Positions 1 through 7,800 of a stretch of 11,395 nt of DNA are shown piece by piece. A model generated the notes under the pieces. The model was given only the letters and a program-made list of their open reading frames with translations, was not told the origin of the DNA and did not search any database. Source of the DNA: Lishizhenia sp033720595 (GTDB lineage Bacteria; Bacteroidota; Bacteroidia; Flavobacteriales_D; Crocinitomicaceae); NCBI RefSeq assembly GCF_033720595.1, contig NZ_JAWWCF010000092.1:1-11395 (forward strand), given 5' to 3'. How positions within the stretch are numbered: the stretch's first letter is position 1; every line of letters begins with the position of its first letter. The position numbers and the translations under genes are program-made.

Positions 1-298
1 AATTACTGATGAAAATAGCATCTACATCGTAGTTTGTTCTCAGTTTATTGTATAACGGTACTGATCTGCTTTCGTCCCATTGATCATCCCCTAAATGGAG
101 GATTATTTCGGGTTCATCTTCATTTCTTGAATTGTTGTACTGCTTAATGGCAAGTTCCATAGCCTTCCCTGGTGCTATCCCTAGATTGGTAGCTCTAACG
201 GTTTGAGGGCCAATGAATCCAACATGAATATGTTCAATGTTTTGATTCGTACAGGAAATCAATAGCGTAAGAAGTAAGAAAAAAGTTGTTAATCTCAT
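1..298 (-). CDS. Lipoprotein resembling ABC-type ligand-binding protein (partial, 3' end outside window)
   Basis: The reading frame opens at an ATG at 298 and runs without a stop off the left edge, giving the first 99 codons. The protein starts MRLTTFFLLLTLLISC, a signal peptide with a clean lipobox (L-I-S-C, Cys16), so it should be lipidated and held in the periplasm or outer membrane. After the lipobox comes HVGFIGPQ (about residues 25-32), then GIAPGKAMELAIKQYNN, LHLGDDQWDESRSVPLYNKL and VDAIFISN. This strand-helix order, a first beta strand ending in G-P, a helix with 'A..LAI..YN', a 'gDdqwd' segment and 'vdAIfi', is what is known for Peripla_BP_6 (Leu/Ile/Val-binding-like) domains. The ligand cannot be told, and the family assignment rests on a short N-terminal piece. 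The gene reads away from the pirin-YceI operon and is separated from it by a terminator. Confidence 0.7.
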   Translation of the reverse strand, partial: MRLTTFFLLLTLLISCTNQNIEHIHVGFIGPQTVRATNLGIAPGKAMELAIKQYNNSRNEDEPEIILHLGDDQWDESRSVPLYNKLRTNYDVDAIFISN

Positions 299-436
299 AA
301 AGCTAAAAACAAATACTTGATGTAATCATAGTTTAGCTGTTGATAAGGTTGAATTGTTAAATATAGAGTAAAAAAAATAAGATACCCAAGAAATCTGTTG
401 AATCGACAAAATTTTCAGACGAACGTCGTAAAACAA
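299..436. other. Leader/promoter stretch of the lipoprotein gene
   Basis: No gene is seen here. On the minus strand TATATTTA (358-365) is one base off the Bacteroidota -7 consensus TAnnTTTG and lies 20 bases from a weak TTGG (386-389), so it is a possible but weak promoter. A 7-base inverted repeat, AGCTAAA (301-307) and TTTAGCT (332-338), sits directly upstream of the ATG at 298 and could fold in the leader RNA. GACGaaCGTC near 418-427 is a small palindrome with no clear role. Confidence 0.3.
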
Positions 437-465
437 AAAAAGAGAGTTTAATAAACTCTCTTTTT
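437..465 (-). terminator. Intrinsic terminator of the pirin-YceI operon
   Basis: AAAAAGAGAGTTTA (437-450) and TAAACTCTCTTTTT (452-465) are perfect 14-base inverted arms around one central base. In the minus-strand transcript the stem GAGAGTTTA/TAAACTCTC is followed by a run of seven U (positions 441-435) and then GUUUU. It lies 21 bases past the stop of the YceI gene. The A/T flanks are symmetrical, so it could also stop transcription from the other side. Confidence 0.9.
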
Positions 466-486
466 AATGAATTAACAAGTCTTATA

Positions 487-1014
487 TTATGCTTGTTTAA
501 CAAATTGTGCTTCAATTTGTAATTTTATTTTGTCGGATACAACTACATTCCCAGCTTCTGTTACTGCATTCCAAGAAAGTCCGAATTCTTTTCTGTTAAT
601 CGCTCCTGTAATTTCGAAACCTGCTTTCGTCTGACCGTATGGATCTACAGCTGTACCATTGTGCTCAATGTTCAAAGTAATTTCTTTGGTAACATCTTTT
701 ATCGTTAAATCACCTACTAATTTTTCTCCATCGAATGATTTAGAAGTAAAGGTCATTTTTGGGTATTGTTCTGCGTCAAAAAAGTCGGCAGATTTCAAGT
801 GAGCATCACGATCTTCGTTTTTTGTGTGAATAGAATTGATGTCTATTTCCGCTGTTAATTCCATGTCAGAGAAGTTTTCTTCATTGGCGCTTACTGAACC
901 AGTGAACGAAGAAAAATGTCCCGTAACTGTTGAAATCATCATGTGTTTCACTTTAAAAATTACGTCTGTGTGCGTTGGGTCAACAGCCCAAACTGTTTTA
1001 GTCATTGTTTCCAT
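487..1014 (-). CDS. YceI family protein (cytoplasmic form)
   Basis: A 175-residue protein matching the YceI family over its whole length. Visible landmarks are VDPTHTDVIFKVKHMMIS (residues 11-28), TVTGHFSSFTGSV (29-41), SIHTKNEDRDAHLKSADFFD (61-80) and YPKMTFTSKSF (84-94). The family is known as a lipocalin-like beta barrel that holds an isoprenoid or amide-type lipid in E. coli and Thermus; the role in this clade is not settled. E. coli YceI is exported, but this protein has no signal peptide and should stay in the cytoplasm. The ATG at 1014 gives METMTKTV; a second ATG at 1005 would give the more usual short N-terminus (MTKTVWAVD) and cannot be excluded. It follows the pirin gene by 14 bases on the same strand and shares its terminator, so the two are almost certainly co-transcribed. 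Pirin next to YceI is, to my knowledge, a recurrent pairing in Flavobacteriia. Confidence 0.92.
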   Translation of the reverse strand: METMTKTVWAVDPTHTDVIFKVKHMMISTVTGHFSSFTGSVSANEENFSDMELTAEIDINSIHTKNEDRDAHLKSADFFDAEQYPKMTFTSKSFDGEKLVGDLTIKDVTKEITLNIEHNGTAVDPYGQTKAGFEITGAINRKEFGLSWNAVTEAGNVVVSDKIKLQIEAQFVKQA

Positions 1015-1028
1015 CTTGTCTTTGTTTT

Positions 1029-1901
1029 TTAATTTAATTCGGGCACTTCCATTACCAGTACCTTACTTTGTTTATTCGTTTTTATTTTAAATTCTTCTAT
1101 ATCTTTTATTCCAAGTCCATCTCTTTTACTCAGTGTGATATCATCGTTTATAAGAATTTCACCTTCCAGTAAAAAGAGGTAAACTCCATTCGTCTTATCT
1201 TTTAGGGTGTAGGTAGAGGTCTTATTTTCTTCAAAACTTCCAATGTGAAACCACGCATTTTGATGTATCCAAACTCCTTGATCTTCCGGAGAAGGGGAGA
1301 GTATTTGACTGAAAGTATTTTCCTCAATCAAATCTGATATGTTTACTTGATCATACCTTGGTTCAACGTTGCGCTTGTTAGGAATTACCCAAATTTGTAA
1401 GAAAGAGCATTCCTCATCTTTACTTTGATTGTATTCACTGTGCATTACGCCTGTACCTGCACTCATCACTTGGATATCACCTTCCTTAATGATGGCTGTG
1501 TTTCCCATGCTATCCTGGTGTTCCAAATTTCCTTTTAAGGGAATAGAAACAATTTCCATATTGTCGTGCGGGTGTTTGGGAAAACCAGTTCCTTTAGCAA
1601 TTAAATCGTCATTGAGTACGCGAAGAACTCCGAAATTCATGCGTTCAGGATTATAGTAATTGGCAAAACTAAAGGTGTGCCTAGATAATAACCATCCATG
1701 ATTGGCCAAGCCTCTTGTTTCCGCTTTGTGCAAAATTGTATTCATTTTTTTTTCCTCCTTTGCAGGGATGTGGTTAAAGCCTTCAATTTTTAAGGAAGTT
1801 TCAGCCTCAGAACTGTCTTTCGCCAAACTTTTAGAAGACCCTTGTACAGCACCTAATAATCCTATACCAAAAACTCCTTTTAAAAACTTATCTCTTTTCA
1901 T
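1029..1901 (-). CDS. Pirin family protein with unusual N-terminal extension
   Basis: From the ATG at 1901 the product has 290 residues. An ATG at 1745 would give a 238-residue protein of normal pirin length starting MNTILHKAETRGLANHGW, the standard pirin beginning. The double-cupin fold is supported by SFANYYNPERMNFGVLRVLNDD and KHPHDNMEIVSIPLKGNLEHQD. In short-form numbering the metal-binding set is His58, His60, His102 and Glu104, closely matching human pirin (His56, His58, His101, Glu103), so an Fe-binding, possibly quercetin 2,3-dioxygenase-like protein is expected. The extra 52 residues begin MKRDKFLKGVFGIGLLGAVQG, which looks like a Tat- or Sec-type signal peptide (Lys-Arg, not Arg-Arg), followed by a polar linker; pirins are normally cytosolic. 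The frame also opens upstream at a TTG at 1922, but that codon is part of the promoter -7 box and is rejected. The gene is first in an operon with YceI. Confidence 0.9.
   Translation of the reverse strand: MKRDKFLKGVFGIGLLGAVQGSSKSLAKDSSEAETSLKIEGFNHIPAKEEKKMNTILHKAETRGLANHGWLLSRHTFSFANYYNPERMNFGVLRVLNDDLIAKGTGFPKHPHDNMEIVSIPLKGNLEHQDSMGNTAIIKEGDIQVMSAGTGVMHSEYNQSKDEECSFLQIWVIPNKRNVEPRYDQVNISDLIEENTFSQILSPSPEDQGVWIHQNAWFHIGSFEENKTSTYTLKDKTNGVYLFLLEGEILINDDITLSKRDGLGIKDIEEFKIKTNKQSKVLVMEVPELN
1754..1761 (-). promoter_or_regulatory. Perfect Shine-Dalgarno before the internal pirin start
   Basis: The minus strand reads AAAGGAGG, exactly 8 bases before the ATG at 1745. Such strong sites are rare in Bacteroidota, and it sits at the codon where homologous pirins begin. 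It therefore decides, or at least offers, a start for a leaderless cytosolic pirin. It is read through as Lys-Glu-Glu-Lys codons in the long form. Confidence 0.6.
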
Positions 1902-1919
1902 TGTTTCCCTTTGTTGGGA

Positions 1920-1927
1920 CAAATTTA
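1920..1927 (-). promoter_or_regulatory. Bacteroidota -7 promoter element of the pirin operon
   Basis: The minus strand reads TAAATTTG, a perfect TAnnTTTG, ending 18 bases before the ATG at 1901. No clear TTTG at -33 is present; the expected place is occupied by the CCCGGG palindrome, which would suit a regulated promoter. The short leader would be TCCCAACAAAGGGAAACA or part of it. Confidence 0.5.
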
Positions 1928-1937
1928 CAAATAGTAT

Positions 1938-1949
1938 TTACCCGGGTAA
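1938..1949. promoter_or_regulatory. Perfect 12-bp palindrome, probable operator
   Basis: TTACCCGGGTAA is a perfect palindrome centred between 1943 and 1944, with partial extension of symmetry on both sides (1935/1952 and 1936/1951). It lies 10 bases upstream of the -7 box of the pirin operon, within the -35 to -15 zone, where a bound dimer would block or aid RNA polymerase. Its GC core stands out in an AT-rich intergenic region. The regulator is unknown; MarR- and TetR-type dimers bind sites of this size. Confidence 0.5.
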
Positions 1950-2046
1950 CTATTTAAAAGCGACATAAACTTATAAAAATCCGATATCTGTAAGATTTGG
2001 AGTGAAAAAAAGGTGGGAAATGTGCAATGCTGGAGTAGGAGTAGAC

Positions 2047-2664
2047 TTATTTTGCCTTTACAGGAAACTCCTTTTTAGTTACGAATTCACCATCATGTGT
2101 AATGGTCAATGTTGCTTTACCTTCTTTAAGTGCTGTTATAGAAAGAATGGAGTCATTCATCCAAGTAACTTCCAAGTTTTCGGTTTCAAAACTCAGGTTC
2201 TTTGGAATAACATTATCCGCGTGCAGCTCAAAGTGATTAGCAACACCACGTGTTAAGAAACGTTGTGCATCTCTGTTAAGAATGAAATTGAAACTTGCAT
2301 CGTTCTGAAATTCTGAGGCATTCGTGAAATTAGCAATACCACTTTTATAAATGCACAAGAATTTTCGTTTAAAAAGTATTTTCCCGGTGTTCTTATGTTC
2401 AACCACAAAAAGAACAGAGTCTTCAAGTTTTGGTTTGTGTGTAAAACTACCCCCATATGGGTTGATTATTTTGCCATCTACTTTTACACCCAATTGATAG
2501 GCTGGTATACTATCATGAAAAACCTGTAATCTATTTTCCATATACTTGATAAGGAAGTTAGAATTTACTTTGGTCAATTCAACTTTGGGTAAGTTGAAGT
2601 AAGAAGTACTTGCTGAACTTAAAAAAAGTCCAGAAATCCCTGCCCAAAGTAGTACTGTTTTCAT
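2047..2664 (-). CDS. Secreted protein with GldM C-terminal-like region
   Basis: A 205-residue protein with a signal peptide (MKTVLLWAGISGLFLSSAS, no lipobox Cys), so it is probably periplasmic or surface-exposed. I do not recognise it as a named gene. The middle (VDGKIINPYGGSFTHKP, then VVEHKNTGKILFKRKFLCIY) looks all-beta. The last 75 residues, including FLTRGVANHFELHA, KEGKATLTI and KKEFPVKAK, resemble the repeated beta domain at the C-terminus of GldM ('YRGV.NP..I' ... 'G.atI.V' ... 'K.FRVK'), known from the gliding motor and type IX secretion system. GldM itself is about 500 residues with an N-terminal membrane helix, so this is at most a stand-alone relative. The similarity is by eye. 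It has its own promoter and lies downstream of the first AraC gene on the same strand. No terminator was found after its stop. Confidence 0.7.
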   Translation of the reverse strand: MKTVLLWAGISGLFLSSASTSYFNLPKVELTKVNSNFLIKYMENRLQVFHDSIPAYQLGVKVDGKIINPYGGSFTHKPKLEDSVLFVVEHKNTGKILFKRKFLCIYKSGIANFTNASEFQNDASFNFILNRDAQRFLTRGVANHFELHADNVIPKNLSFETENLEVTWMNDSILSITALKEGKATLTITHDGEFVTKKEFPVKAK

Positions 2665-2681
2665 GCGTCGTTAATTTGTTG

Positions 2682-2713
2682 CGAAAGTAATTGTAATCGA
2701 CTAATAATACAAA
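2682..2713 (-). promoter_or_regulatory. Promoter of the secreted GldM-like protein gene
   Basis: The minus strand has TTTG (2710-2713), a 20-base spacer and TACTTTCG (2682-2689), one base off TAnnTTTG. This is the Bacteroidota -33/-7 arrangement at normal spacing, placed 17 bases from the ATG at 2664. It fills the 49-base gap after the stop of the AraC gene. Confidence 0.55.
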
Positions 2714-3517
2714 TTAAGGACTGCTTAAGCGATAGGTGGAACGTATGTATTCAGAGGGAGATTGGCCCGTATGCTTTTTAAAAAAACGACTAAAATACGC
2801 TTGTTCTTTAAAGCCTAATTCAAAGGAGATATCATGGACGTTTTTGTCTACTAGGACCAATCTTCTTTTAGCCTCTAATATGATGATATTTGCTATAAAC
2901 TGATTGAGCGTTACACCTATACGTTCTTTAAGGATTTCATTTAATCTTTTAGGAGTGATTCCTAATTCTTTAGCGTAAAAAGTAGTCTGTCTATTTTTCG
3001 TATAGTTTTCTTCTACCAGATCAATGAGCTTTTCTAAGCGTCTCGAACGTTTATACCTCGCTTCTTCTATAGGTCTAAGCAGGTATATTTTATTTAACAA
3101 ACCCACCAATAAAGAAACCAGGATGGGCTGGTAGTTTGAACCTGATATTTCTAATTGAAAAAGCCTAAGAAAGGAGTCGAGCATTTCAATGTCCTCCTCT
3201 TGAGCTTGAATGGGGATATTAACGAAAGGAGAAAATAAAGCTCTCAGCGTACTAAATTCACCCATTCTAAAAAACTCATTCTTGAAACAAAGTGATAAGC
3301 CCTTGGCTGTTCCGTTGAGCTCAACATATTGATTTTTTCCTATCAACAGAAACTGATAATTAAGTTCTCGAAACTCATCGCTATCTACGCGAATTGCACT
3401 TCCTTCATCCATAGAATTGATCCATAAAATTTCGGAACAGTCATGTCTATCATAATGCTGAGTACGTTGTGCATAACATGCATTGATATCCTTTAGTTCT
3501 ACTAAGTTATGGAGCAT
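2714..3517 (-). CDS. AraC family transcriptional regulator (divergent to efflux operon)
   Basis: From the ATG at 3517 the product has 267 residues, a normal length for the family. The N-terminal half (about 1-140) is a sensor region with a beta-rich part (SEILWINSMDEGSAIRVDS, then YQFLLIGKNQYVELNG and KGLSLCFKNEFF) like a degenerate AraC cupin. The C-terminal half is the paired helix-turn-helix domain: YAKELGITPKRLNEILKER (about 181-199) and VHDISFELGFKEQAYFSRFF (about 227-246), followed by KKHTGQSPSEYIR, the family signature. The frame stays open to a TTG at 3610, but the TTG start is disfavoured because a TTGAAA-16-TATAAT promoter lies inside that extension and ahead of the ATG. The gene is divergent from the RND operon with a 212-base shared control region, so it is the likely regulator of the pump. 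The inducer is unknown. Confidence 0.9.
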   Translation of the reverse strand: MLHNLVELKDINACYAQRTQHYDRHDCSEILWINSMDEGSAIRVDSDEFRELNYQFLLIGKNQYVELNGTAKGLSLCFKNEFFRMGEFSTLRALFSPFVNIPIQAQEEDIEMLDSFLRLFQLEISGSNYQPILVSLLVGLLNKIYLLRPIEEARYKRSRRLEKLIDLVEENYTKNRQTTFYAKELGITPKRLNEILKERIGVTLNQFIANIIILEAKRRLVLVDKNVHDISFELGFKEQAYFSRFFKKHTGQSPSEYIRSTYRLSSP

Positions 3518-3536
3518 AAGGTTCTGAATTGTATAA

Positions 3537-3564
3537 ATTATAACTTTTGAGATGAAATTTTCAA
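3537..3564 (-). promoter_or_regulatory. Possible promoter of the first AraC gene
   Basis: The minus strand reads TTGAAA (3559-3564), 16 bases, TATAAT (3537-3542), 19 bases before the ATG at 3517. The hexamers fit a general sigma-70 form; TTTG at 3562-3565 also fits the -33 element of this phylum, while the -7 match is imperfect. It supports the ATG start. Confidence 0.35.
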
Positions 3565-3640
3565 ATGGTTCTAAAACATCTGTTTTTAGTTGCGAATGAA
3601 AGAATGTCAACTAAATGATACTTTTATTAAATGTTCAAAT

Positions 3641-3698
3641 AGTATAAATAATTGAAGCTAAAGTATAAAATAAAACCTGGTCACTCAATGTAATTTTG
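3641..3698 (+). promoter_or_regulatory. RND operon promoter with two direct repeats
   Basis: TAATTTTG (3691-3698) is a perfect -7 element, 31 bases before the ATG at 3730. No TTTG occurs at the -33 distance. Instead AGTATAAATAA (3641-3651) and AGTATAAAATAA (3662-3673) form a direct repeat with starts 21 bp apart (two helical turns); the proximal copy ends 17 bases before the -7 box. Direct repeats about 21 bp apart that cover the -35 region are what AraC-type activators use. Because the sequence is AT-rich, the repeat could be chance. Confidence 0.45.
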
Positions 3699-3729
3699 CA
3701 TAAAAATTTTGCTCAATAAACTAAGAAAT

Positions 3730-4827
3730 ATGATTCGTATTCTAACTATTGCCGGAGCTCTGGCTTTTTTGATGAGTGCTTGTGGAGAAAAAGCGCAAGA
3801 GAAAGGCGGGGGAGGACCAATAGCTGTTCCCGTGCAAAGTCTGACTTTACAACATACAAGATTACATCAAAGCTATCCAGTGAGTATTGAAGGGAAGGAA
3901 ATTGTTGAGATAAGACCTAGAATTCAAGGATACCTTGAAGATATTTACGTAGATGAAGGGCAGCGCGTTAAAAAAGGACAACTTCTTTTTAAAGTTAATG
4001 CCGACAATTTTGAACAACAGGTTCTTTCAGCAAAGGCGAAGGTTAAGGTGGCAGAGGCTGCTGTTCAATCTGCAAATAATGAGGTGCTTCGTTTAAAACC
4101 TTTGGTAGAGAAAGGAGTTGTAGGAGAGTTTGAGTTGACGCAAGCTGAATACTCCGTGGCTTCAGCCGAAGCGGCTTTGGTGGAAGCTCAAGCCAATGTT
4201 AAAAACATGCAAACCAATATAGACTATAGTAGAATTACCGCACCAAGTGATGGTGTTATTGGAACAATAGCCTACAGAAAAGGGAGTTTGGTGAGTCCAA
4301 CAAGTACCCATCCAATTACCATTTTGGCCAATAATTCTGAGGTTAGAGCTTATTTTTCTGTCAATGAAAAAGCTTATCTCGACTATTCTAGTGATTTCAA
4401 AGTTGATAGTTCAAAACATGTAGAGTTAATATTAGCGAATGGAAAGGCTTACCCTAATACCGGCACCTTAGACGCTGTAAGTGGAATTATTGATAAATCC
4501 ACGGGGTCGATAGTCATGCGTGCTACTTTCCCAAATCCTGATTTATTGCTGAAAAGTGGTGGTAGTGGTACCATTAATATTGAGGAGCTTAGAGAGAATG
4601 TCATATTAATTCCGCAAGCTGCAACCTTCGAGGTGCAAAACAAGCGATTTGTTTATGTGGTTCAAAATGACAATAAAGTGCAAACCCAATTAATAAAAGT
4701 AACGCCTACAGATGATGGTCAGCAATTCGTAGTAGAAGAAGGACTGAAAGAAGGAGATGAAATTGTTGTGAGTGGTATTAACGGTTTAAAAGCCGGAATG
4801 GAAATTAATCCAGAAAAAGCAGATTAA
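3730..4827 (+). CDS. RND efflux membrane fusion protein (periplasmic adaptor lipoprotein)
   Basis: A 365-residue adaptor linking the inner-membrane pump to the outer-membrane channel. Order of parts: signal peptide with lipidated Cys18 (FLMSAC); a Gly-rich linker (KGGGGP, 25-30); first half of the lipoyl-like domain (EIRPRIQGYLEDIYVDEGQ, then VKKGQLLFKV, about 60-89); an alpha-helical hairpin (about 92-163, rich in Ala and heptads: AKAKVKVAEAAVQSANNEV, LVEKGVVGEFELTQAE); second lipoyl half (YSRITAPSDGVIGTIAYRKG, about 166-185); a beta barrel (about 200-285) and the membrane-proximal domain (FEVQNKRFVYVV, then GLKEGDEIVVSGINGLKAG). This matches the AcrA/MexA/MexE family. The frame also opens at a TTG at 3709, but that lies next to the predicted transcription start, and the ATG at 3730 places the signal peptide correctly. 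The pump gene starts 2 bases after the stop. Confidence 0.95.
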   Translation: MIRILTIAGALAFLMSACGEKAQEKGGGGPIAVPVQSLTLQHTRLHQSYPVSIEGKEIVEIRPRIQGYLEDIYVDEGQRVKKGQLLFKVNADNFEQQVLSAKAKVKVAEAAVQSANNEVLRLKPLVEKGVVGEFELTQAEYSVASAEAALVEAQANVKNMQTNIDYSRITAPSDGVIGTIAYRKGSLVSPTSTHPITILANNSEVRAYFSVNEKAYLDYSSDFKVDSSKHVELILANGKAYPNTGTLDAVSGIIDKSTGSIVMRATFPNPDLLLKSGGSGTINIEELRENVILIPQAATFEVQNKRFVYVVQNDNKVQTQLIKVTPTDDGQQFVVEEGLKEGDEIVVSGINGLKAGMEINPEKAD

Positions 4828-4829
4828 AG

Positions 4830-7800
4830 ATGTTTCAAAAGTTTATACAAAGACCCGTATTATCTACGGTGATATCAATATTGATCGTAATTCTAGGAAT
4901 ATTGGGCTTAATGGATTTACCCGTTTCTCAATATCCAGAAATTGCTCCGCCTACTGTTCAAGTAACAGCAAGCTATCCGGGTGCCAGTGCAGATGTAGTA
5001 TTGAATTCAGTAGTGGTTCCTTTAGAAGAGCAAATCAATGGGGTGGAGAACATGACCTACATGACTTCCTCTGCCACCAATAATGGTACGGCAACCATAA
5101 AAATTTACTTTGAACAAGGTACAGATCCAGATTTGGCAGCGGTAAACGTGCAAAACCGCGTATCGAGAGCTACCAGTTTATTGCCACAAGAAGTTACCCA
5201 ATCTGGAGTAACGACCAGTAAGCAGCAAAGTGATAATATATTGATTTTTGCATTGTATAGTGAAAGTGAAGATTTTGACGAAGTTTTTGTTCAAAACTAT
5301 GCAGAAATCAATTTAATACCCGCTATTAAAAGGGTGAACGGAGTAGGTAGTGCCCGAGCTTTTGGTGAGCAAAATTACTCCATGAGAATTTGGTTGAAGC
5401 CGGACAAAATGAAAGCTTATGGTCTGGTACCCGACGATGTATTTAAAGCCCTGTCTGAACAGAATGTTGAAGCGGCTCCTGGGCAATTTGGTCAGAATGG
5501 AGATCAATCTTTTCAATATGTCATTCGCTATACGGGGAAACTCAAGACGGAAAAACAGTTTGATGATATCGTTTTAAAATATGACGATAAGGGTCAAATC
5601 TTGCTGTTAAAAGATGTAGCCCGCGTTGAGTTAGGTTCTCAGAATTATACTAGAACTTTCCGTTTCAATGGACACTTGGCAGCAGGTATTGCAGTGGCCC
5701 AAACAGCCGGCTCAAACGCACAAGAGGTGATCGATAATTGTTTGGAGGTATTGGATGAAGCTTCAGCTTATTTTCCGGAGGGAATAAAATATGCAGAGTT
5801 GGTAAATGCGAACGATTTCTTAGATGAATCAATTTCTAAGGTAATCTCAACCTTATTAGAAGCCTTCGTTTTAGTATTTATTGTTGTTTTCCTTTTCTTA
5901 CAAGATTTTAGATCTACCCTAATACCAGCAATTGCCGTTCCGGTAGCCATCATTGGTACTTTCTTTTTCCTAAACCTTTTTGGTTTTAGTTTGAATTTAC
6001 TTACGCTATTTGCTTTGGTTTTGGCTATTGGTATTGTTGTGGATGATGCCATCGTTGTGGTGGAGGCCGTGCACGCTAAAATGGAAGAGACGCACCAGGG
6101 GGCGAAAGAGGCTACGCTCAATGCAATGGATGAGATTTCAGGGGCGATTATTTCGATTACCTTAGTGATGGCGGCGGTTTTCGTACCGGTGACTTTCATT
6201 TCTGGTTCGGCAGGAGTGTTCTATAAGCAATTTGGTATCACCCTGGCAATTGCCATAATTATTTCTGCGGTAAACGCCCTAACCTTGAGTCCAGCATTGT
6301 GTGCTATTTTCCTAAAGTCACATAATGAGGAAGGAAAGAAGAAAAAGTTATTGAGTCGTTTCTACACGGCCTTCAATGCTTCTTTTGATAACTTGACCAA
6401 TAGATATGGTAAAGCATTGCGCTTCTTTACGAAGAACAAATGGATACCAATCGGTATTATCTTGACCTTTACGGTGATTTTGGTTGGGTTAGTGAAAACA
6501 ACTCCAACAGGTTTCGTTCCCAAAGAAGATACGGGTACAATCTTCTGTGATATTACTTTACCTCCTTCATCTTCTCTGGAGAGGAGTGAGGAAATTGCGA
6601 CCAAGGTAGATAGTATAGTACAGGATGTCGTAGGCGTTAAAAACACCTTGAAAATGGCAGGTAATTCCATTATCAATGGTCAAGGAAGTGCATACGGAAT
6701 GGTAATTATCAAGTTAGATCCTTGGGGTGAAAGAGATAGAGATTTAGATGAAATTTTAGGTGAGTTATGGGCCAAAGTAGGAGGGGTTACAGATGCTCAG
6801 GTTATCTTTTTCCCTGCACCAACGATTAGAGGTTTTGGATTTAGTTCAGGATTTACCGTTGAGTTACAAGATAGAACAGGTAAGTCTATTGATGAGTTAA
6901 GTGCTGTTACACAAGAATTCATTGGAAACTTGAATGCACGTGAAGAAATTCAATATGCAACCACCTCTTTTAAAACATCTTACCCACAGTTTTTATTGTC
7001 TGTTAATGTTCCAAAGGCAATGGAGTCGGGCTTAACGGTAAAAGACATCATGAGTGCCATGCAAGGGTATTACGGTGGAGTATATGCTTCTAATTTTAAC
7101 CGTTTTGGTAAGCAATACCGTATCATGGTTCAATCTGATGTAGATTATAGAAAGAATATAGAAACGCTGGATCAAATCTATGTCCGTAACAAAAAGGGAG
7201 AAATGGCCCCAATAAAGGAGTTCATTTCTTTGGATAAAGTGTATGGACCAGAAGCTATTAAAAGATTCAACTTGTATACCGCTGTTAATATTCAAGGTGC
7301 ACCCAACGAAGGTTACTCATCTGGAGATGCTATTCAAGCAATATCAGAAGAAGCAAAGAAGCTTCCTCCAGGGTACAGTTATGATTATTCAGGCGCTACG
7401 CGTGAGGAGTTGAGTTCAGGTGGACAATCTGTATACATCTTTATGTTGTGTGTAATCTTTGTCTACTTCTTATTATCGGCTCAGTACGAAAGTTACATCT
7501 TGCCTTTGGCGGTAATATTATCCTTACCAGTAGGGTTAGCAGGAAGTTTCATTCTAGCGTACTTCTTAGGAGTAAATAATAATATCTATTTGCAAATATC
7601 TTTGATTATGTTGATTGGACTGTTGGCTAAAAATGCCATACTGATTGTGGAATTTGCGCTCCAGCGTAGGAGAAGTGGAGTTGGTTTAGTTGAGTCGGCA
7701 ATTACAGGTGCTAAGGCACGTTTACGTCCGATTATCATGACCTCTTTTGCCTTCATCTTTGGTTTGGTTCCCTTAATATTATCAACAGGTGCAGGAGCTA

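Noticed and set aside
437..465. Perfect inverted repeat considered as a mobile-element end
   Set aside because: The stem plus U run directly after a stop codon is a textbook intrinsic terminator, and no transposase or second copy is present.
1902..1922. TTG start at 1922 for the pirin gene (7 more residues)
   Set aside because: The TTG is part of the TAAATTTG -7 box, so it would not be inside the transcript; ATG 1901 fits the leader.
3518..3610. TTG start at 3610 for the first AraC gene (31 more residues)
   Set aside because: A promoter-like TTGAAA-16-TATAAT lies within this stretch, and the ATG at 3517 gives a normal-length regulator.
3631..3640. ATGTTCAAAT upstream of the RND operon, similar to the ATGTTTCAAA/ATGTTCGAA sites near the second AraC gene
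   Set aside because: Single copy, imperfect and in very AT-rich DNA; not enough to claim that the second regulator binds here.
3709..3729. TTG start at 3709 for the membrane fusion gene
   Set aside because: It lies only about 10 bases after the -7 box and would put seven extra residues before a normal lipoprotein signal peptide beginning at ATG 3730.
5768..6199. 143-codon open frame on the minus strand inside the pump gene
   Set aside because: Low-complexity Ser/Thr/Lys-rich translation lying wholly opposite the conserved transmembrane coding region; a shadow of the pump gene.
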